A DNA stretch of 60,088 nt from CAYYED01 sp964470785. GTDB taxonomy: Bacteria; Patescibacteriota; Minisyncoccia; Minisyncoccales; PEYH01. The translations under genes and the position numbers were made by a program. Positions 9,901 to 17,207 of this stretch are shown piece after piece. Each line of letters starts with the position of its first letter. Positions within the stretch are counted from its first letter, which is position 1. The notes beneath the pieces were generated by a model, which saw only the letters and a list, made by a program, of their open reading frames with translations, did not search any database and had not been told where the DNA came from. Where the stretch lies: the NCBI GenBank assembly GCA_964470785.1, contig CAYYED010000045.1:1-60088 (forward strand), given 5' to 3'.

Positions 9901-11194
9901 TTAAATCCACTAAGCCAAATGGACAGTGTTCCGGGACAATAGGAACGGCTTTGTCTACCTCTTGGTCTATTTGTCCGTCTTTCTCTTGCTCTTTTTGCAA
10001 GGCCTCCAAGGTTCTTCCCATTGCTTCTATTTGTTTTCGCAATTCTTCCACTTGCCGGAATAATTCTTCCAAATCTTGGTCCTGCTCATCTTTTATTTCT
10101 TGGGCAAGTTCTTCTGCCTGCTCTTGCAAAACGCGCAATTCCGCTTCTGAAAAGAATTCTTTCATTGCTTCAATATATTCAAGAATGCGTTTTATAAGGG
10201 CAGAAAGCGCTTCTAAACCGCCTTCTTTCTGAACCGTTTCCCGTGTTACTTGCGGCTCTAAATCCGGCAAGTCCACTAAAGCGGCGCCGCTGAAAAGTCC
10301 GGACATTTTATCGCTGATTGATTGAAAAAACCCCTTAATTCTGCCCCCGATTCGCGCAAAAAAGCCCAGTTCTTGGAATTGGAAATAAGGGACTTGGGAA
10401 GGGAATTCTAAGGTAATATTAGGATTCCTTGTCCAGTTATAATTATGTCTGATTTCTCCGCCCCAATAACCGATTTGTTCGCGCTTCATCTCTCCGCTAA
10501 TGGTCAAAATAAAAGGAGCAATTTTTTGCCCCTGCGTTTGCGCTTGAGTATAATTCCAGCCGGTGCCTGTCATGCTTCCCCAAGAGCCCTGGGAAGCAGG
10601 CGGAGCCATTGCGTGCTGGGAATAAATTTTAATCATTGCTTTTTTGGTTTTAGGCGAATAAACAATAATATATTGAAAACTATGCTCGGTTTTTCTACCT
10701 TGAAGCGTATCATAAGAAAAATCCAAATTTCCTGCTGATATTTTGGTTTCGCTTTCCAAGAGCCATTCTCCTAAATATTTCATTGCCTGCTGTAAACCCA
10801 GTTTTTCCAGTTGTTTAAGCATTGCGGACATGTCCGACATCATGACCACTTTGCCTATTTGATAGGATAATTTAGCAATTTCTATGCCTAATTCTTTAGG
10901 TCCTTCTCGCAAATAATAGTCCCTTAGATTCCCTCTGATTGCCTGGCGTAAAATCATTGTAACTGCCTCTTTTTCCGCGCTTTCTACAAAAACTACTGCA
11001 TCCATCCATTCATTTGTTAATACTTCTGGTAATGAGCGAAAAATGCTTGTGTTATCAGAGTCCGGAAGCTTAACGTGTTTGTCTATTTGTTCTTGGGAAA
11101 GTTCTTGAGCATAACCTATTTGCGGAAATAAAAAAACAAGCCCTAAAGCGCTTAAAATTAGTATAATAAGGATTATTTTATTAAGACCAAGCAT
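6896..11194 (-). CDS. Giant secreted lamin-tail-domain surface protein
   Basis: 1432 residues. In order: signal peptide (1-29); a region of unknown fold to about 310; a coiled coil (about 325-410, EELAQEIKDEQDQDLEELFR); a helix-hairpin-helix domain (about 423-475, DLNTGSKEQLMSIVYIGEAR); an Asp/Thr linker; lamin-tail domain 1 (about 535-640, ILISEIQLSPIGQRFIELYN); a very acidic Asp/Glu linker (about 703-761); lamin-tail domain 2 (about 768-880, INEIAWMGTEANWRHQWLEL); and a Gly-rich C-terminal region (about 955-1432, GGPGGGAIILEIENDL, repeated twice), probably beta-helical. Lamin-tail and helix-hairpin-helix pairs recur in CPR exoproteins. Roles in DNA or surface binding are inference. Its start overlaps the upstream stop (TAATG), so the two are coupled. 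Confidence 0.8.
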   Translation of the reverse strand: MLGLNKIILIILILSALGLVFLFPQIGYAQELSQEQIDKHVKLPDSDNTSIFRSLPEVLTNEWMDAVVFVESAEKEAVTMILRQAIRGNLRDYYLREGPKELGIEIAKLSYQIGKVVMMSDMSAMLKQLEKLGLQQAMKYLGEWLLESETKISAGNLDFSYDTLQGRKTEHSFQYIIVYSPKTKKAMIKIYSQHAMAPPASQGSWGSMTGTGWNYTQAQTQGQKIAPFILTISGEMKREQIGYWGGEIRHNYNWTRNPNITLEFPSQVPYFQFQELGFFARIGGRIKGFFQSISDKMSGLFSGAALVDLPDLEPQVTRETVQKEGGLEALSALIKRILEYIEAMKEFFSEAELRVLQEQAEELAQEIKDEQDQDLEELFRQVEELRKQIEAMGRTLEALQKEQEKDGQIDQEVDKAVPIVPEHCPFGLVDLNTGSKEQLMSIVYIGEARAQEIIQWRITNVFQNIDDLLEIKGIGELTLEKIKEQGCAWVPDGDYDADIDDDTDIDDTDTDTTDTDTDTDDTATSPATGGGGGASAPSYPKILISEIQLSPIGQRFIELYNPNSSAVSLTGWYIQRKTKNADSWGSSVSSTHFDGKIIPAKGYLLIARTADINPDIILDILTLTEDNAIVLKNPNKQEVDKVGWGQAPDFETAPTENPLIEKSIGRKWNTDNQTYQDTNNNANDFEMQVSTPGARNQSYMPEVDEGTGTDDDENDEDGDVDNDEDEEEDNNNDDDTDNEDEEDEDEDEDEEDEEDEEEKKQPEEPLLTAVINEIAWMGTEANWRHQWLELYNPGEEIIEMAGWRLFVPTTETFDIIFEQGTAIQPNGFYVLARGDEDMETLVDVQIDARYGNFGTDWNLNNAGEIIELYNNEGVLIDRVDASQAWFAGDNNTKQTMERIDSAIGGTDSDNWASNNGIGRNGLDIEGNSINGTPGAENSVSKTVVSQDTALPAGEYVFQDLVVKNGATLTLEADEDIEGFKGVKITADNIIIEQSSLMTAVGQGYSQMVSVGKNYSFPDSLGSAGRGREIIPGLCLAAPGGPGGGAIILEIENDLAINGTISTNGLQGVGHLSYGCPATAGGDGGSIYIKTKTLKGNGEISSSGADSIDGGGAGNGGQAAVYYQDDQFQGEIYAYGGSNRTSGGCGSPGTVYFENLGKSKLIIENSCQTGVLELSENLNGIDVLEISNCSLSAEKEIMIQAGEIILNFVLWQNIPKEFLIFRANDLIVENSEIKANIRAEVNDFSLRAGSFLSVSGLGHGSGEGPGTGERIIGGSYGGQGGRNATSSVYGSPENPQDFGSGGGKIPADPGFCSEQSGGAGGGAIIILAENILALDGEISADGEPGIPSPSWGCSATAAGSGGSVYLETGFLEGTGKISANGGNAFTYAGAGGGGRIAIHGDTSGFFGEIEAKGGVNVNNGNYSGQEGTIYPLP

Positions 11195-11823
11195 TAAAAT
11201 ATAATTGTTTCAATAAAAACGCTTTCTAAAAAATTATTAAAAGCATTTAAACACCCTTTTCCTTCTTCAGGTAAAATTCTGGTATCAAAAACATATATTC
11301 TGTCTTCTATGGGTATTTTTATTGCTATTGTTTGCCCCCATTCCGGACGCTCTAAAATCATTCTTGAAGCAGGGTGTCCGTTTATTTCTATGGATTGATA
11401 TTCTCCTGCTGACAATTCTTGAGAAAATCTCTCCGGATCTTGTATTCTATATCTAATAATATTAGACGTTACCTCATCGTGCTCAATCCAAGTACTAATT
11501 CCACAACCTCGAAGCAAAAACCCTCTCTCATCTGCCTCTAAGTCAGGGCTATTGACGTTTATTATCCATTGCTCTGGTCCTATTCTTACCTTGTCCGCGT
11601 TCCAACCCTCGGGCACGCTAAAAGTTAGTCCAACATTCTCGTTGCGGACAATAATTCCTTGGTCTGTTTCCACAAACTGATAGTTTTCCGGCGGCTCAAA
11701 CCTGACTCCGGGGAAAAAACTGCCTTTGTCTATTTGCTTGGAGAGTTCTAACCATAAAAAAATCCCTCCGAAAATGATAATCAGGAAGGACACAATAAAA
11801 AGAAAATATATCTTTTTCTCCAT
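11194..11823 (-). CDS. Membrane-anchored extracytoplasmic protein
   Basis: About 209 residues from MEKKIYFLFI. An N-terminal membrane helix (about 3-25) is followed by an extracytoplasmic domain with GLTFSVPEGWNADKV and GHPASRMILERPEW. These resemble the beta-rich PsbP-like fold often seen after signal anchors, but the match is tentative. An upstream in-frame start would add 18 residues. The stop overlaps the start of the lamin-tail gene (TAATG), so the two are probably translated together. Confidence 0.6.
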   Translation of the reverse strand: MEKKIYFLFIVSFLIIIFGGIFLWLELSKQIDKGSFFPGVRFEPPENYQFVETDQGIIVRNENVGLTFSVPEGWNADKVRIGPEQWIINVNSPDLEADERGFLLRGCGISTWIEHDEVTSNIIRYRIQDPERFSQELSAGEYQSIEINGHPASRMILERPEWGQTIAIKIPIEDRIYVFDTRILPEEGKGCLNAFNNFLESVFIETIIF

Positions 11824-11882
11824 TTTTTTAAAAAATTTTAATGTTTTAGACCTAAATCCCTGTCCTGTCTGGCTCAAAAATC

Positions 11883-11985
11883 AGGGCAGGGCCATTCTTC
11901 TCGACAAGCTCGAAGAATAAATATTACTGTTCGAGTTTATCGAGAACTACATAATTACTGTTCGAGCTCACTAAGAACCATGCAT
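11883..11985. repeat. TTCTCGA / TCGAA dispersed repeats
   Basis: Several copies of ctcgacaagctcgaag and tgttcgagtttatcgag lie in tandem. Longer clusters are at 16920-17170 and 34957-35003. Intergenic; no coding potential seen. Confidence 0.55.
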
Positions 11986-12054
11986 TCAAAAATTATACCA
12001 AAAACCCTTCTCTCCCCTCAACCCCTTCTCCTATGGATAACTTTTTTCTTTATA

Positions 12055-12165
12055 TTTCTCCCCCCCCCTTCCCCCTCTATCTCCTCCCCCCTCCCATTAG
12101 GGGAAGGGGAAGAAAAAAAGGGAGAAAAAAAGGGTAAAAAAGGGTAAAAAAAGGGTAAAAAAAGG
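12055..12165. repeat. GGGGAAGGGG palindromic repeat with degenerate purine tail
   Basis: CCTCCCCCCTCCCATTAGGG faces AGGGGAAGGGGAAG, then tandem GGGTAAAAAA units follow. Same family as the other GGGGGAGG blocks. An open frame across it (12018-12506) is low-complexity and judged spurious. Confidence 0.65.
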
Positions 12166-12180
12166 GGTTTAATTAGTTGG

Positions 12181-12206
12181 ACAAATATGACGATCGTCAT
12201 ATTTGT
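12181..12206. repeat. Perfect 26-bp palindrome centred on TGACGATCGTCA
   Basis: All 26 bases are self-complementary around GACGATCGTC. Related centres occur at 20244-20255, 27273-27294 and 47331-47352. With no loop, it suits a dimeric DNA-binding protein or a cruciform better than an RNA hairpin. Confidence 0.75.
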
Positions 12207-12226
12207 TATACTATTTGAAACGCATT

Positions 12227-12321
12227 CTTCTCGACTCACTCGAATAATATATATAGTTGATGATCTCCGGAACTTCCGAAGTTCCGAAACTTTTCTTTGG
12301 AACTTCGGAAGTTCCGAACGC
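12227..12321 (+). repeat. 95-bp direct repeat, left copy, flanking pyrBEF
   Basis: Identical to 14986-15080 except at two positions. It contains CTCGAATAATATATATAG and two GGAACTTC(C/G)GAAGTTCC hairpins (12269-12285, 12299-12315). It lies downstream of pyrB. Confidence 0.9.
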
Positions 12322-12438
12322 ATTTTTTTCAAAGGGGACTGCCTCTTCTTATAATTGATCCACCAACTAACACAAAAAAATATTATAAAAGCTTTTAAAA
12401 AAAATTGGGCCTTAATCCTACGCCTTTTAAAAAATAAG

Positions 12439-12465
12439 AAGGTCCGCTCTAATAGAGCGGACCTT
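12439..12465 (-). terminator. Intrinsic terminator after pyrB
   Basis: An 11-bp stem with 5-nt loop (AAGGTCCGCTC/GAGCGGACCTT) lies 31 bp past the pyrB stop. It is followed on the minus strand by cttatttttt. The plus strand also has a T-run, so it may work both ways. Confidence 0.85.
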
Positions 12466-12495
12466 ATCTCTTTTTTTGAATGTGCTTCTGCTTTA

Positions 12496-13413
12496 TTATT
12501 CGCCAATAATTAGAGATAAAAGTGCCATTCGTACCGGAACGCCATTTGCTGCCTGGCGAAAATAGACAGCGGCAGGCATTTCATCTATTGCCGAATCAAT
12601 TTCGTTTACGCGCGGCAAGGGATGCATTATGGTTATATCTTTGTCAACAATTTTTATCATTTCCTTTGTTAACACATAAACACCTTTTAAGTTTTCGTAT
12701 TCTTCTGTGTTAACAAATCTTTCACGCTGAACACGGGTTATATAGAGCACGTCACAGGAATAAAGAGCTTTATGTAAATCTTGTGTTTGTTCTATGATTA
12801 CACCGGCATTCTCCAGCCCCCGCACTATCTCTTCGGGCATTCTCAACGTCAATGGTGAAACCAATAATAGTTTTACATTATATAAAGAAAGGACTTGAGC
12901 TAAAGAATGAACCGTACGGCCGTGCTTTAAATCCCCGGCCAAAGCTATGGTAAGCCCGTCTATTCTTCCTTTTTCCTGTCTTATAGTGTAAATATCAAGC
13001 AGGGCTTGGGTAGGATGTTGACCGCTCCCGTCCCCGGCATTTATTACCGGACATTCCGCCACTTCTGCTGCCAGCTGAGCTGACCCTATTTCAGGGTGAC
13101 GTAAAACAATAATGTCTACATAGTCATGGATAGAACAAATGGTATCGCAAAGAGATTCACCTTTTGCTACCGAAGAACTATCAGCGTCGGCCATAGAAAT
13201 TACTTTTCCTCCCATTCGAAGCATAGCTGTTTCAAAAGAAAAACGTGTTCGCGTGCTAGGTTCAAAAAAAAGCGTAGCCATAATATTATTTTTCATAATT
13301 TCTATTGTTTCGCTTTTTTTTAAAGCACGGGAAAATTGGGCAGCTTTATCTATTATTATGCTTAAATCCTCGCGCGTAAATTGCTCTGCTGTCAATACAT
13401 CTTTGGCTTTCAA
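12496..13413 (-). CDS. pyrB: Aspartate carbamoyltransferase catalytic subunit
   Basis: Joins carbamoyl phosphate and aspartate to give carbamoyl-aspartate, the committed step of UMP synthesis. At 305 residues it matches the family. The carbamoyl-phosphate motif FFEPSTRTRFSFE (STRTR at 53-57), the HPTQALLD motif near 135 and HPLPRVNEI near 265 are intact. The start is TTG at 13413, fixed by AAGGAGG five bases upstream. No pyrI partner is present. It is last in a pyrF-pyrE-pyrB run with 20- and 45-bp gaps, and an intrinsic terminator follows. pyrC and carbamoyl-phosphate synthetase are not in the window. Confidence 0.95.
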   Translation of the reverse strand: MKAKDVLTAEQFTREDLSIIIDKAAQFSRALKKSETIEIMKNNIMATLFFEPSTRTRFSFETAMLRMGGKVISMADADSSSVAKGESLCDTICSIHDYVDIIVLRHPEIGSAQLAAEVAECPVINAGDGSGQHPTQALLDIYTIRQEKGRIDGLTIALAGDLKHGRTVHSLAQVLSLYNVKLLLVSPLTLRMPEEIVRGLENAGVIIEQTQDLHKALYSCDVLYITRVQRERFVNTEEYENLKGVYVLTKEMIKIVDKDITIMHPLPRVNEIDSAIDEMPAAVYFRQAANGVPVRMALLSLIIGE

Positions 13414-13458
13414 ATTTTCCTCCTTTTCTTGTTAAAAAAGATGAATGTCTTTAAGGGT

Positions 13459-14118
13459 CTATGAGGCGTGTTGCCCTAACGGATCTTGGAGATAATCAAG
13501 ACAGCGTTTTAGACACTCAAAATTGATCAAGCCCTCTGAATGGTAAAATTCAAGCAGTTGCTTAATCTGAAACACGGAATAAACAAAATACCCTTCTTGT
13601 TCCAAGCGAAGACGACCACCCTGCTCTCTGTCCACTAATACCAGTACGGCCTGAATAATAAGCCCGTGGGCTTCCAAAACCCTGATGGCATCAAGTTTAC
13701 TGTCAGCTCCGGAAACAACATCGTCAATTACGAGTACTTGTTGTCCTAACTCGAATTTTCCCTGTAGTTCGTTAGAAAAACCATGCCCCTGATTGTTTTT
13801 ACGAAGAATCACCCTGTCTAAATAAGCATAATGCGAGATTAGAGCAGTTAGGGAATCGGCTCGGTTCGGAATGCCGCACAAAAGCGCGGGATGAAGGTTA
13901 TTTTCACACATTACTTGAGTCATTAAATTTGTGGCCGTTCTGATATCGTGAACATAGGCAGAAATTACTCCTAAATCAATATAGAAAGGCGATAGCGGGG
14001 CGTTGGGGTATTTTTCATGAAGACGCAAAGAAAACTCTCCAAACTTAATCGCCCCTATCTTGACCAATTGCATAACCAGTTTATGAGATGTGTTTGTCCA
14101 ATGCTCGTTTTTCGACAT
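13459..14118 (-). CDS. pyrE: Orotate phosphoribosyltransferase
   Basis: Transfers phosphoribosyl from PRPP to orotate to give OMP. It is a 219-residue type I phosphoribosyltransferase; the PRPP loop reads VLVIDDVVSGADSK, where many homologues have V-E-D-V-x-T-T-G. The N-terminal HKLVMQLVKIGAIKFGEFSL fits the PyrE start region. The ATG at 14118 has GGAGG five bases upstream. It lies between pyrF and pyrB on one strand and is probably cotranscribed with them. The variant PRPP loop is the only oddity. Confidence 0.88.
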   Translation of the reverse strand: MSKNEHWTNTSHKLVMQLVKIGAIKFGEFSLRLHEKYPNAPLSPFYIDLGVISAYVHDIRTATNLMTQVMCENNLHPALLCGIPNRADSLTALISHYAYLDRVILRKNNQGHGFSNELQGKFELGQQVLVIDDVVSGADSKLDAIRVLEAHGLIIQAVLVLVDREQGGRLRLEQEGYFVYSVFQIKQLLEFYHSEGLINFECLKRCLDYLQDPLGQHAS

Positions 14119-14138
14119 TATCCCCTCCTTTAAAGAAC

Positions 14139-14873
14139 TTATAACCTGACCGCCGTCTTAAATAAGACGGCAACCGCTTGCTCTGCTGCCTTGCGAATAT
14201 CTTCTGCTTCGTAGATTTGCCTGCCCACAACGGCGTGGAAATTGCTGCCCATAACAGAAACCATGTTTTCAATGACACCCCCTTGCAAGCCAAAACCGGG
14301 CATATAGAACACAACCTCTTTTGTTTTTGCTGCTCCAATAATATGCCGTCTGTAAGATAAGATAAGCTCGGGCCAAATATTTCCGGGCAAGAAAAAATCC
14401 CTTACGCCTAATTGAGCAGCATGCTTATACATTCTTGACGGAGCATCATCTGCAATAAAGCCCCCTTCTTTGCGCAGAAACTCAGGGTGGGTCATATGCC
14501 CGCCTACAATTACCCTTAGGTTAATGTCTTGACAGTCCTTAATCCAACGCTCTTCTGTTGAGGGTCCGCTAAAGGGAAAAAGAATTAAAGCATCTACTCC
14601 GCTGTTCTTCGCTGTTTTGGAAAACTTGTCTCCTATCGCAGGAATGTCTGTTCCTGCTTTCTGGTGGTCATAGATAACCGGCTTATTGGTAAGTTCTCTA
14701 ATATGGGAAACTACCCTGCCGAGCCCATGATTCAGTCCCAAAATTGCTCCCACTTTATAGCCGCCAATACCTTTTACGTCTCTTGTTTGAAGAACTAAAT
14801 TCTTCAGCTCATCCAGTCCTGCCACGTCACAGGCCACTACTACACTGCTTTCCGCCGTAATTAATCTTTGCAT
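14139..14873 (-). CDS. pyrF: Orotidine 5'-phosphate decarboxylase
   Basis: Decarboxylates OMP to UMP, the last step of the pathway. The 244-residue TIM barrel has the catalytic D-x-K-x-x-x-D array in IYDHQKAGTDIP (about 70-81), substrate residues in VGGHMTHPEFL, and a phosphate loop near VVGRQIYEAEDI at the end. The sequence is closer to the archaeal-like or CPR form than to E. coli PyrF. The ATG at 14873 has GGAGG five bases upstream. It is first of the pyrF-pyrE-pyrB group. Upstream lies the right copy of the 95-bp direct repeat. Confidence 0.92.
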   Translation of the reverse strand: MQRLITAESSVVVACDVAGLDELKNLVLQTRDVKGIGGYKVGAILGLNHGLGRVVSHIRELTNKPVIYDHQKAGTDIPAIGDKFSKTAKNSGVDALILFPFSGPSTEERWIKDCQDINLRVIVGGHMTHPEFLRKEGGFIADDAPSRMYKHAAQLGVRDFFLPGNIWPELILSYRRHIIGAAKTKEVVFYMPGFGLQGGVIENMVSVMGSNFHAVVGRQIYEAEDIRKAAEQAVAVLFKTAVRL

Positions 14874-14942
14874 ATCTCCCTCCTTTTTTGCTTTCTATCA
14901 TCTCTCCTTATGCGCTTGTAAAAGAACTATAAAATAATCTTG

Positions 14943-14959
14943 GGAACTTCGGAAGTTCC
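14943..14959. repeat. GGAACTTCGGAAGTTCC palindrome, isolated copy
   Basis: A single 17-bp copy about 70 bp upstream of pyrF and 27 bp before the 95-bp repeat copy. Transcribed, it folds as an 8-bp stem with one central base. Confidence 0.8.
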
Positions 14960-14985
14960 CAGACGCGAAAACATGCCTTATTGTA

Positions 14986-15080
14986 CTTCTCGACTAACTC
15001 GAATAATATATATAGTTAATGATCTCCGGAACTTCCGAAGTTCCGAAACTTTTCTTTGGAACTTCGGAAGTTCCGAACGC
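14986..15080 (+). repeat. 95-bp direct repeat, right copy, flanking pyrBEF
   Basis: It matches 12227-12321 except for two substitutions and has the same orientation. It contains hairpin palindromes at 15028-15044 and 15058-15074. Its last base is the first base of the reverse-strand pyrDK stop codon (15080-15082), so the element abuts that gene exactly. Confidence 0.9.
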
Positions 15081-16678
15081 TATTTGATTTGATTGGGGTG
15101 CAAGAATGTGCCGTCCACGCAGCTGCGATAGCCCTTTTCTGTGGCGCAAGCCCCGCAAAGCCCTTTTCCGCATCTGGTAATAAATTCAATGGAAGAAAAT
15201 ATTTTATCTTCTGGAAAAAATTGTTTTTGTTTGGGAATAAGCTTTTCTATCATTGGCCGGGGCCCGCAATTAATGCAATATTCCGGTTTTTCTTTTTTAA
15301 TAATTTCTGTTAAATCGTCGGTAATCTGGCCCTTTCTGCCCAATAAACCGTCTTCAGTGAAAAAATAAAGAGAAGAGCATTTATCTTGAAATTTTTCCTG
15401 CATTAAATGGTTTTTGCTTTTAGCGCCCAAAACAGCAATTGTTTCCGGATTTTCCCGAGCAAATAAGTAAAGCGCGGCAATGCCCGTGCCGCCGCCCACC
15501 AAAAGAATTTTACCCTGAATTTTGGGAGCATTGCCATAAGGCCCCCGGACATACAAGCTCCCTCCTGCTTGTAATTGAGTAAGGGATTGAGTAAAACAGC
15601 CCCGCTTTTTTACAAGCAGGGATAAGGGCTCTTTTTCAAAGACGGAAAAGGGCCTCTCTCCTTTTCGGGGAAGCCAGGCAAAAACATATTGCCCCGGCCT
15701 TGCCTCAATTGCTCGATCACATTCTAAAAAAAACAAATCCGGAGCGATTTGAGTGTTTTTAGCTATCTTAAATTTCTGATATTTCATATCTTCATTGCTT
15801 TTTAGAAAACTTTCTGCCAAATTCGTGCCTTGTTCAATATCCTGCAATAATGAAGAAAAATAGTTTTTCATTTCTTGAGTGCTCATTCCGGCCAAAGCCG
15901 AACCAATGCCGAAAAAATCAGCTCCGGTTTTTTGGTATCGTAAAACATCTGCTGATGAAGAAATTCCTCCGCAGGCAATAATCGGCCAGTCCCCCATTTG
16001 CCTGATTTGCTTAACGCTTTCAATCCCGGTTTCCAGCAAGGCCTTGCCGGAAACTCCGCCTATCTTATTGGAAAGCACCGGTTCGTTGTCGTATAAAACC
16101 TGCGCCGGCCCCTTGGTGTTAATTGCAGTAACACCGGCCATGCCTCCTTCTGCAGCCGCTTTAATAGTGGCAGATATGTCTAAATTAGGAGAAATTTTTA
16201 CCAATACCGGCTTACCCAACTCTGCTACTGCCTTTACTGCCTGCTTAACCGTAACCAAATCCTGCCCGATTGTTTGTCCGTATCCTTCTGAATGAGGGCA
16301 GGAAATATTTAATTCAAATCCATCGGCATAATTGAAAAGAGTTTGGGCGACCCTTTTAAATTCTTCAGGATTTTTTCCAAAAATGGAAATCAACAAAAAC
16401 TTATTTTTCGGAATTCTTACTTTTGACAGCTTTTTGGCAAACTCTTCGGCTCCGGAGTTTCTTAATCCCACGGCATTAACAAAAGAAAACGAAGAATGAT
16501 AAGCAAGAATCGGCTCGGGATTTCCTTGTTTGGAAAGAAGCCCAATGCTCTTGGTAGTCAAAATCCCTATTTCCGGAATTTCTTGAGCAATTTTTTCCAA
16601 GACAGGAATTTCGGTTGTTACTACTCCGGAGGGAATAGTAAACGGTCCGCTGATTTGTCTGTGAAAGAGTTTAGGCAT
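15080..16678 (-). CDS. pyrDK: Fused dihydroorotate dehydrogenase PyrD-PyrK
   Basis: 532 residues. Residues 1 to about 300 are a class 1 dihydroorotate dehydrogenase (FMN barrel; active-site Cys in FELNISCPHSEGYGQ near 125). From about 310 to the end it is the PyrK electron-transfer subunit: a ferredoxin-reductase-like FAD domain (RPFSVFEKEPLSLLVKKRG), an NAD-binding GGGTGIAALYLF, and a [2Fe-2S] site at C503, C508, C511 and C520. The usual class 1B enzyme is two polypeptides, so this is a single-chain version passing electrons to NAD. No Shine-Dalgarno site; the start codon follows directly on a terminator-like hairpin with eight T (see 16687-16700). Confidence 0.9.
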   Translation of the reverse strand: MPKLFHRQISGPFTIPSGVVTTEIPVLEKIAQEIPEIGILTTKSIGLLSKQGNPEPILAYHSSFSFVNAVGLRNSGAEEFAKKLSKVRIPKNKFLLISIFGKNPEEFKRVAQTLFNYADGFELNISCPHSEGYGQTIGQDLVTVKQAVKAVAELGKPVLVKISPNLDISATIKAAAEGGMAGVTAINTKGPAQVLYDNEPVLSNKIGGVSGKALLETGIESVKQIRQMGDWPIIACGGISSSADVLRYQKTGADFFGIGSALAGMSTQEMKNYFSSLLQDIEQGTNLAESFLKSNEDMKYQKFKIAKNTQIAPDLFFLECDRAIEARPGQYVFAWLPRKGERPFSVFEKEPLSLLVKKRGCFTQSLTQLQAGGSLYVRGPYGNAPKIQGKILLVGGGTGIAALYLFARENPETIAVLGAKSKNHLMQEKFQDKCSSLYFFTEDGLLGRKGQITDDLTEIIKKEKPEYCINCGPRPMIEKLIPKQKQFFPEDKIFSSIEFITRCGKGLCGACATEKGYRSCVDGTFLHPNQIK

Positions 16679-16700
16679 AAAAAAAATTCCCTTGCGGGAA
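16679..16700 (-). promoter_or_regulatory. Terminator-like hairpin touching the pyrDK start codon
   Basis: On the minus strand TTCCC-GCAA-GGGAA is followed by eight T and then the ATG of pyrDK. This is the form of an intrinsic terminator or attenuator in a leader. It pairs with the second hairpin at 16714-16736. Confidence 0.55.
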
Positions 16701-16713
16701 CTGTTTGGGGCTT

Positions 16714-16736
16714 AAAAAAAATGAGCAATTGCTCAT
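16714..16736 (-). promoter_or_regulatory. Second terminator-like hairpin upstream of pyrDK
   Basis: The perfect palindrome ATGAGCAATTGCTCAT (16721-16736) is followed on the minus strand by seven T. It lies 13 bp before the first hairpin. Tandem arrangement in a pyr leader suggests attenuation, or alternatively termination of transcripts entering from upstream. Confidence 0.5.
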
Positions 16737-16919
16737 TAAAAATTTTTTAGTGATGATTGGCAATATTGGCATACTGCCTGTTATTGTATGCTTTTTGTAA
16801 AAACTCTGTCAAGTGGAAAACTTGGAAAACGTTTCCCGAAAAATTGCTGATTTGATTTTTTGCCGATATTGCAGTAATGATCCGGCAATTTTTCGGGCTC
16901 AATGCCGATGTTGCCAAGA

Positions 16920-17170
16920 TTGTAGTTCTCGATAAAATTGTAGTTCTCAACAAGCTCGAACAGTAAATATATATTCTTCGAGTAAGAGCCAAGCTTGCCT
17001 GCCCACATTGCTACACAAAGCGTTGCAGGCGGGTCGAGGCTCGCATCGAGAAGAATGGATTGTGCTCGATAAACTTGAAATAACCATATATAACCCTTCG
17101 AGCTTGTCGAAAAGCGAATTTTCGAGCCCTTCGACAAGCTCAGGACAGGATTTGTCGAGAAGTTGGAAGT
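16920..17170. repeat. Mosaic of TTCGAGC / GCTCGAA dispersed repeats
   Basis: Contains gttctcaacaagctcgaac, cccttcgagcttgtcg, cccttcgacaagctcagg and a GCCTGC...GCAGGC inverted pair around 16997-17033. Short open frames here are low quality and judged non-coding. Confidence 0.55.
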
Positions 17171-17172
17171 TG

Positions 17173-17201
17173 TTGACTTCCGGGATCCGCAGGCATATAA
17201 T
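17173..17201 (+). promoter_or_regulatory. Near-consensus sigma-70 promoter
   Basis: TTGACT (17173-17178), a 17-bp spacer and TATAAT (17196-17201). It is one of the best sigma-70 matches noted here. It points into a stretch with no protein gene on that strand, which suggests a stable RNA. Confidence 0.55.
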
Positions 17202-17207
17202 TAAATT

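Noticed and set aside
9870..10232. 120-residue Ser/Cys-rich frame antisense to the lamin-tail gene
   Set aside because: Mirror of the Glu/Gln/Leu-rich coiled-coil codons on the other strand.
12269..12315. Heat-shock element, because of repeated GAA/TTC
   Set aside because: The nGAAnnTTC pattern is a eukaryotic HSF site; copies here lie mostly at gene 3' ends and next to non-heat-shock genes.
12018..12506. Open frame of 162 residues on the minus strand after pyrB
   Set aside because: It runs through a terminator, a 95-bp repeat copy and purine-rich repeats; the peptide is low-complexity and overlaps the pyrB end.
16747..17137. Open frames of 81 and 118 residues upstream of pyrDK
   Set aside because: They consist of TTCGAGC-type repeats read in different frames; no domain-like pattern and no start signal.
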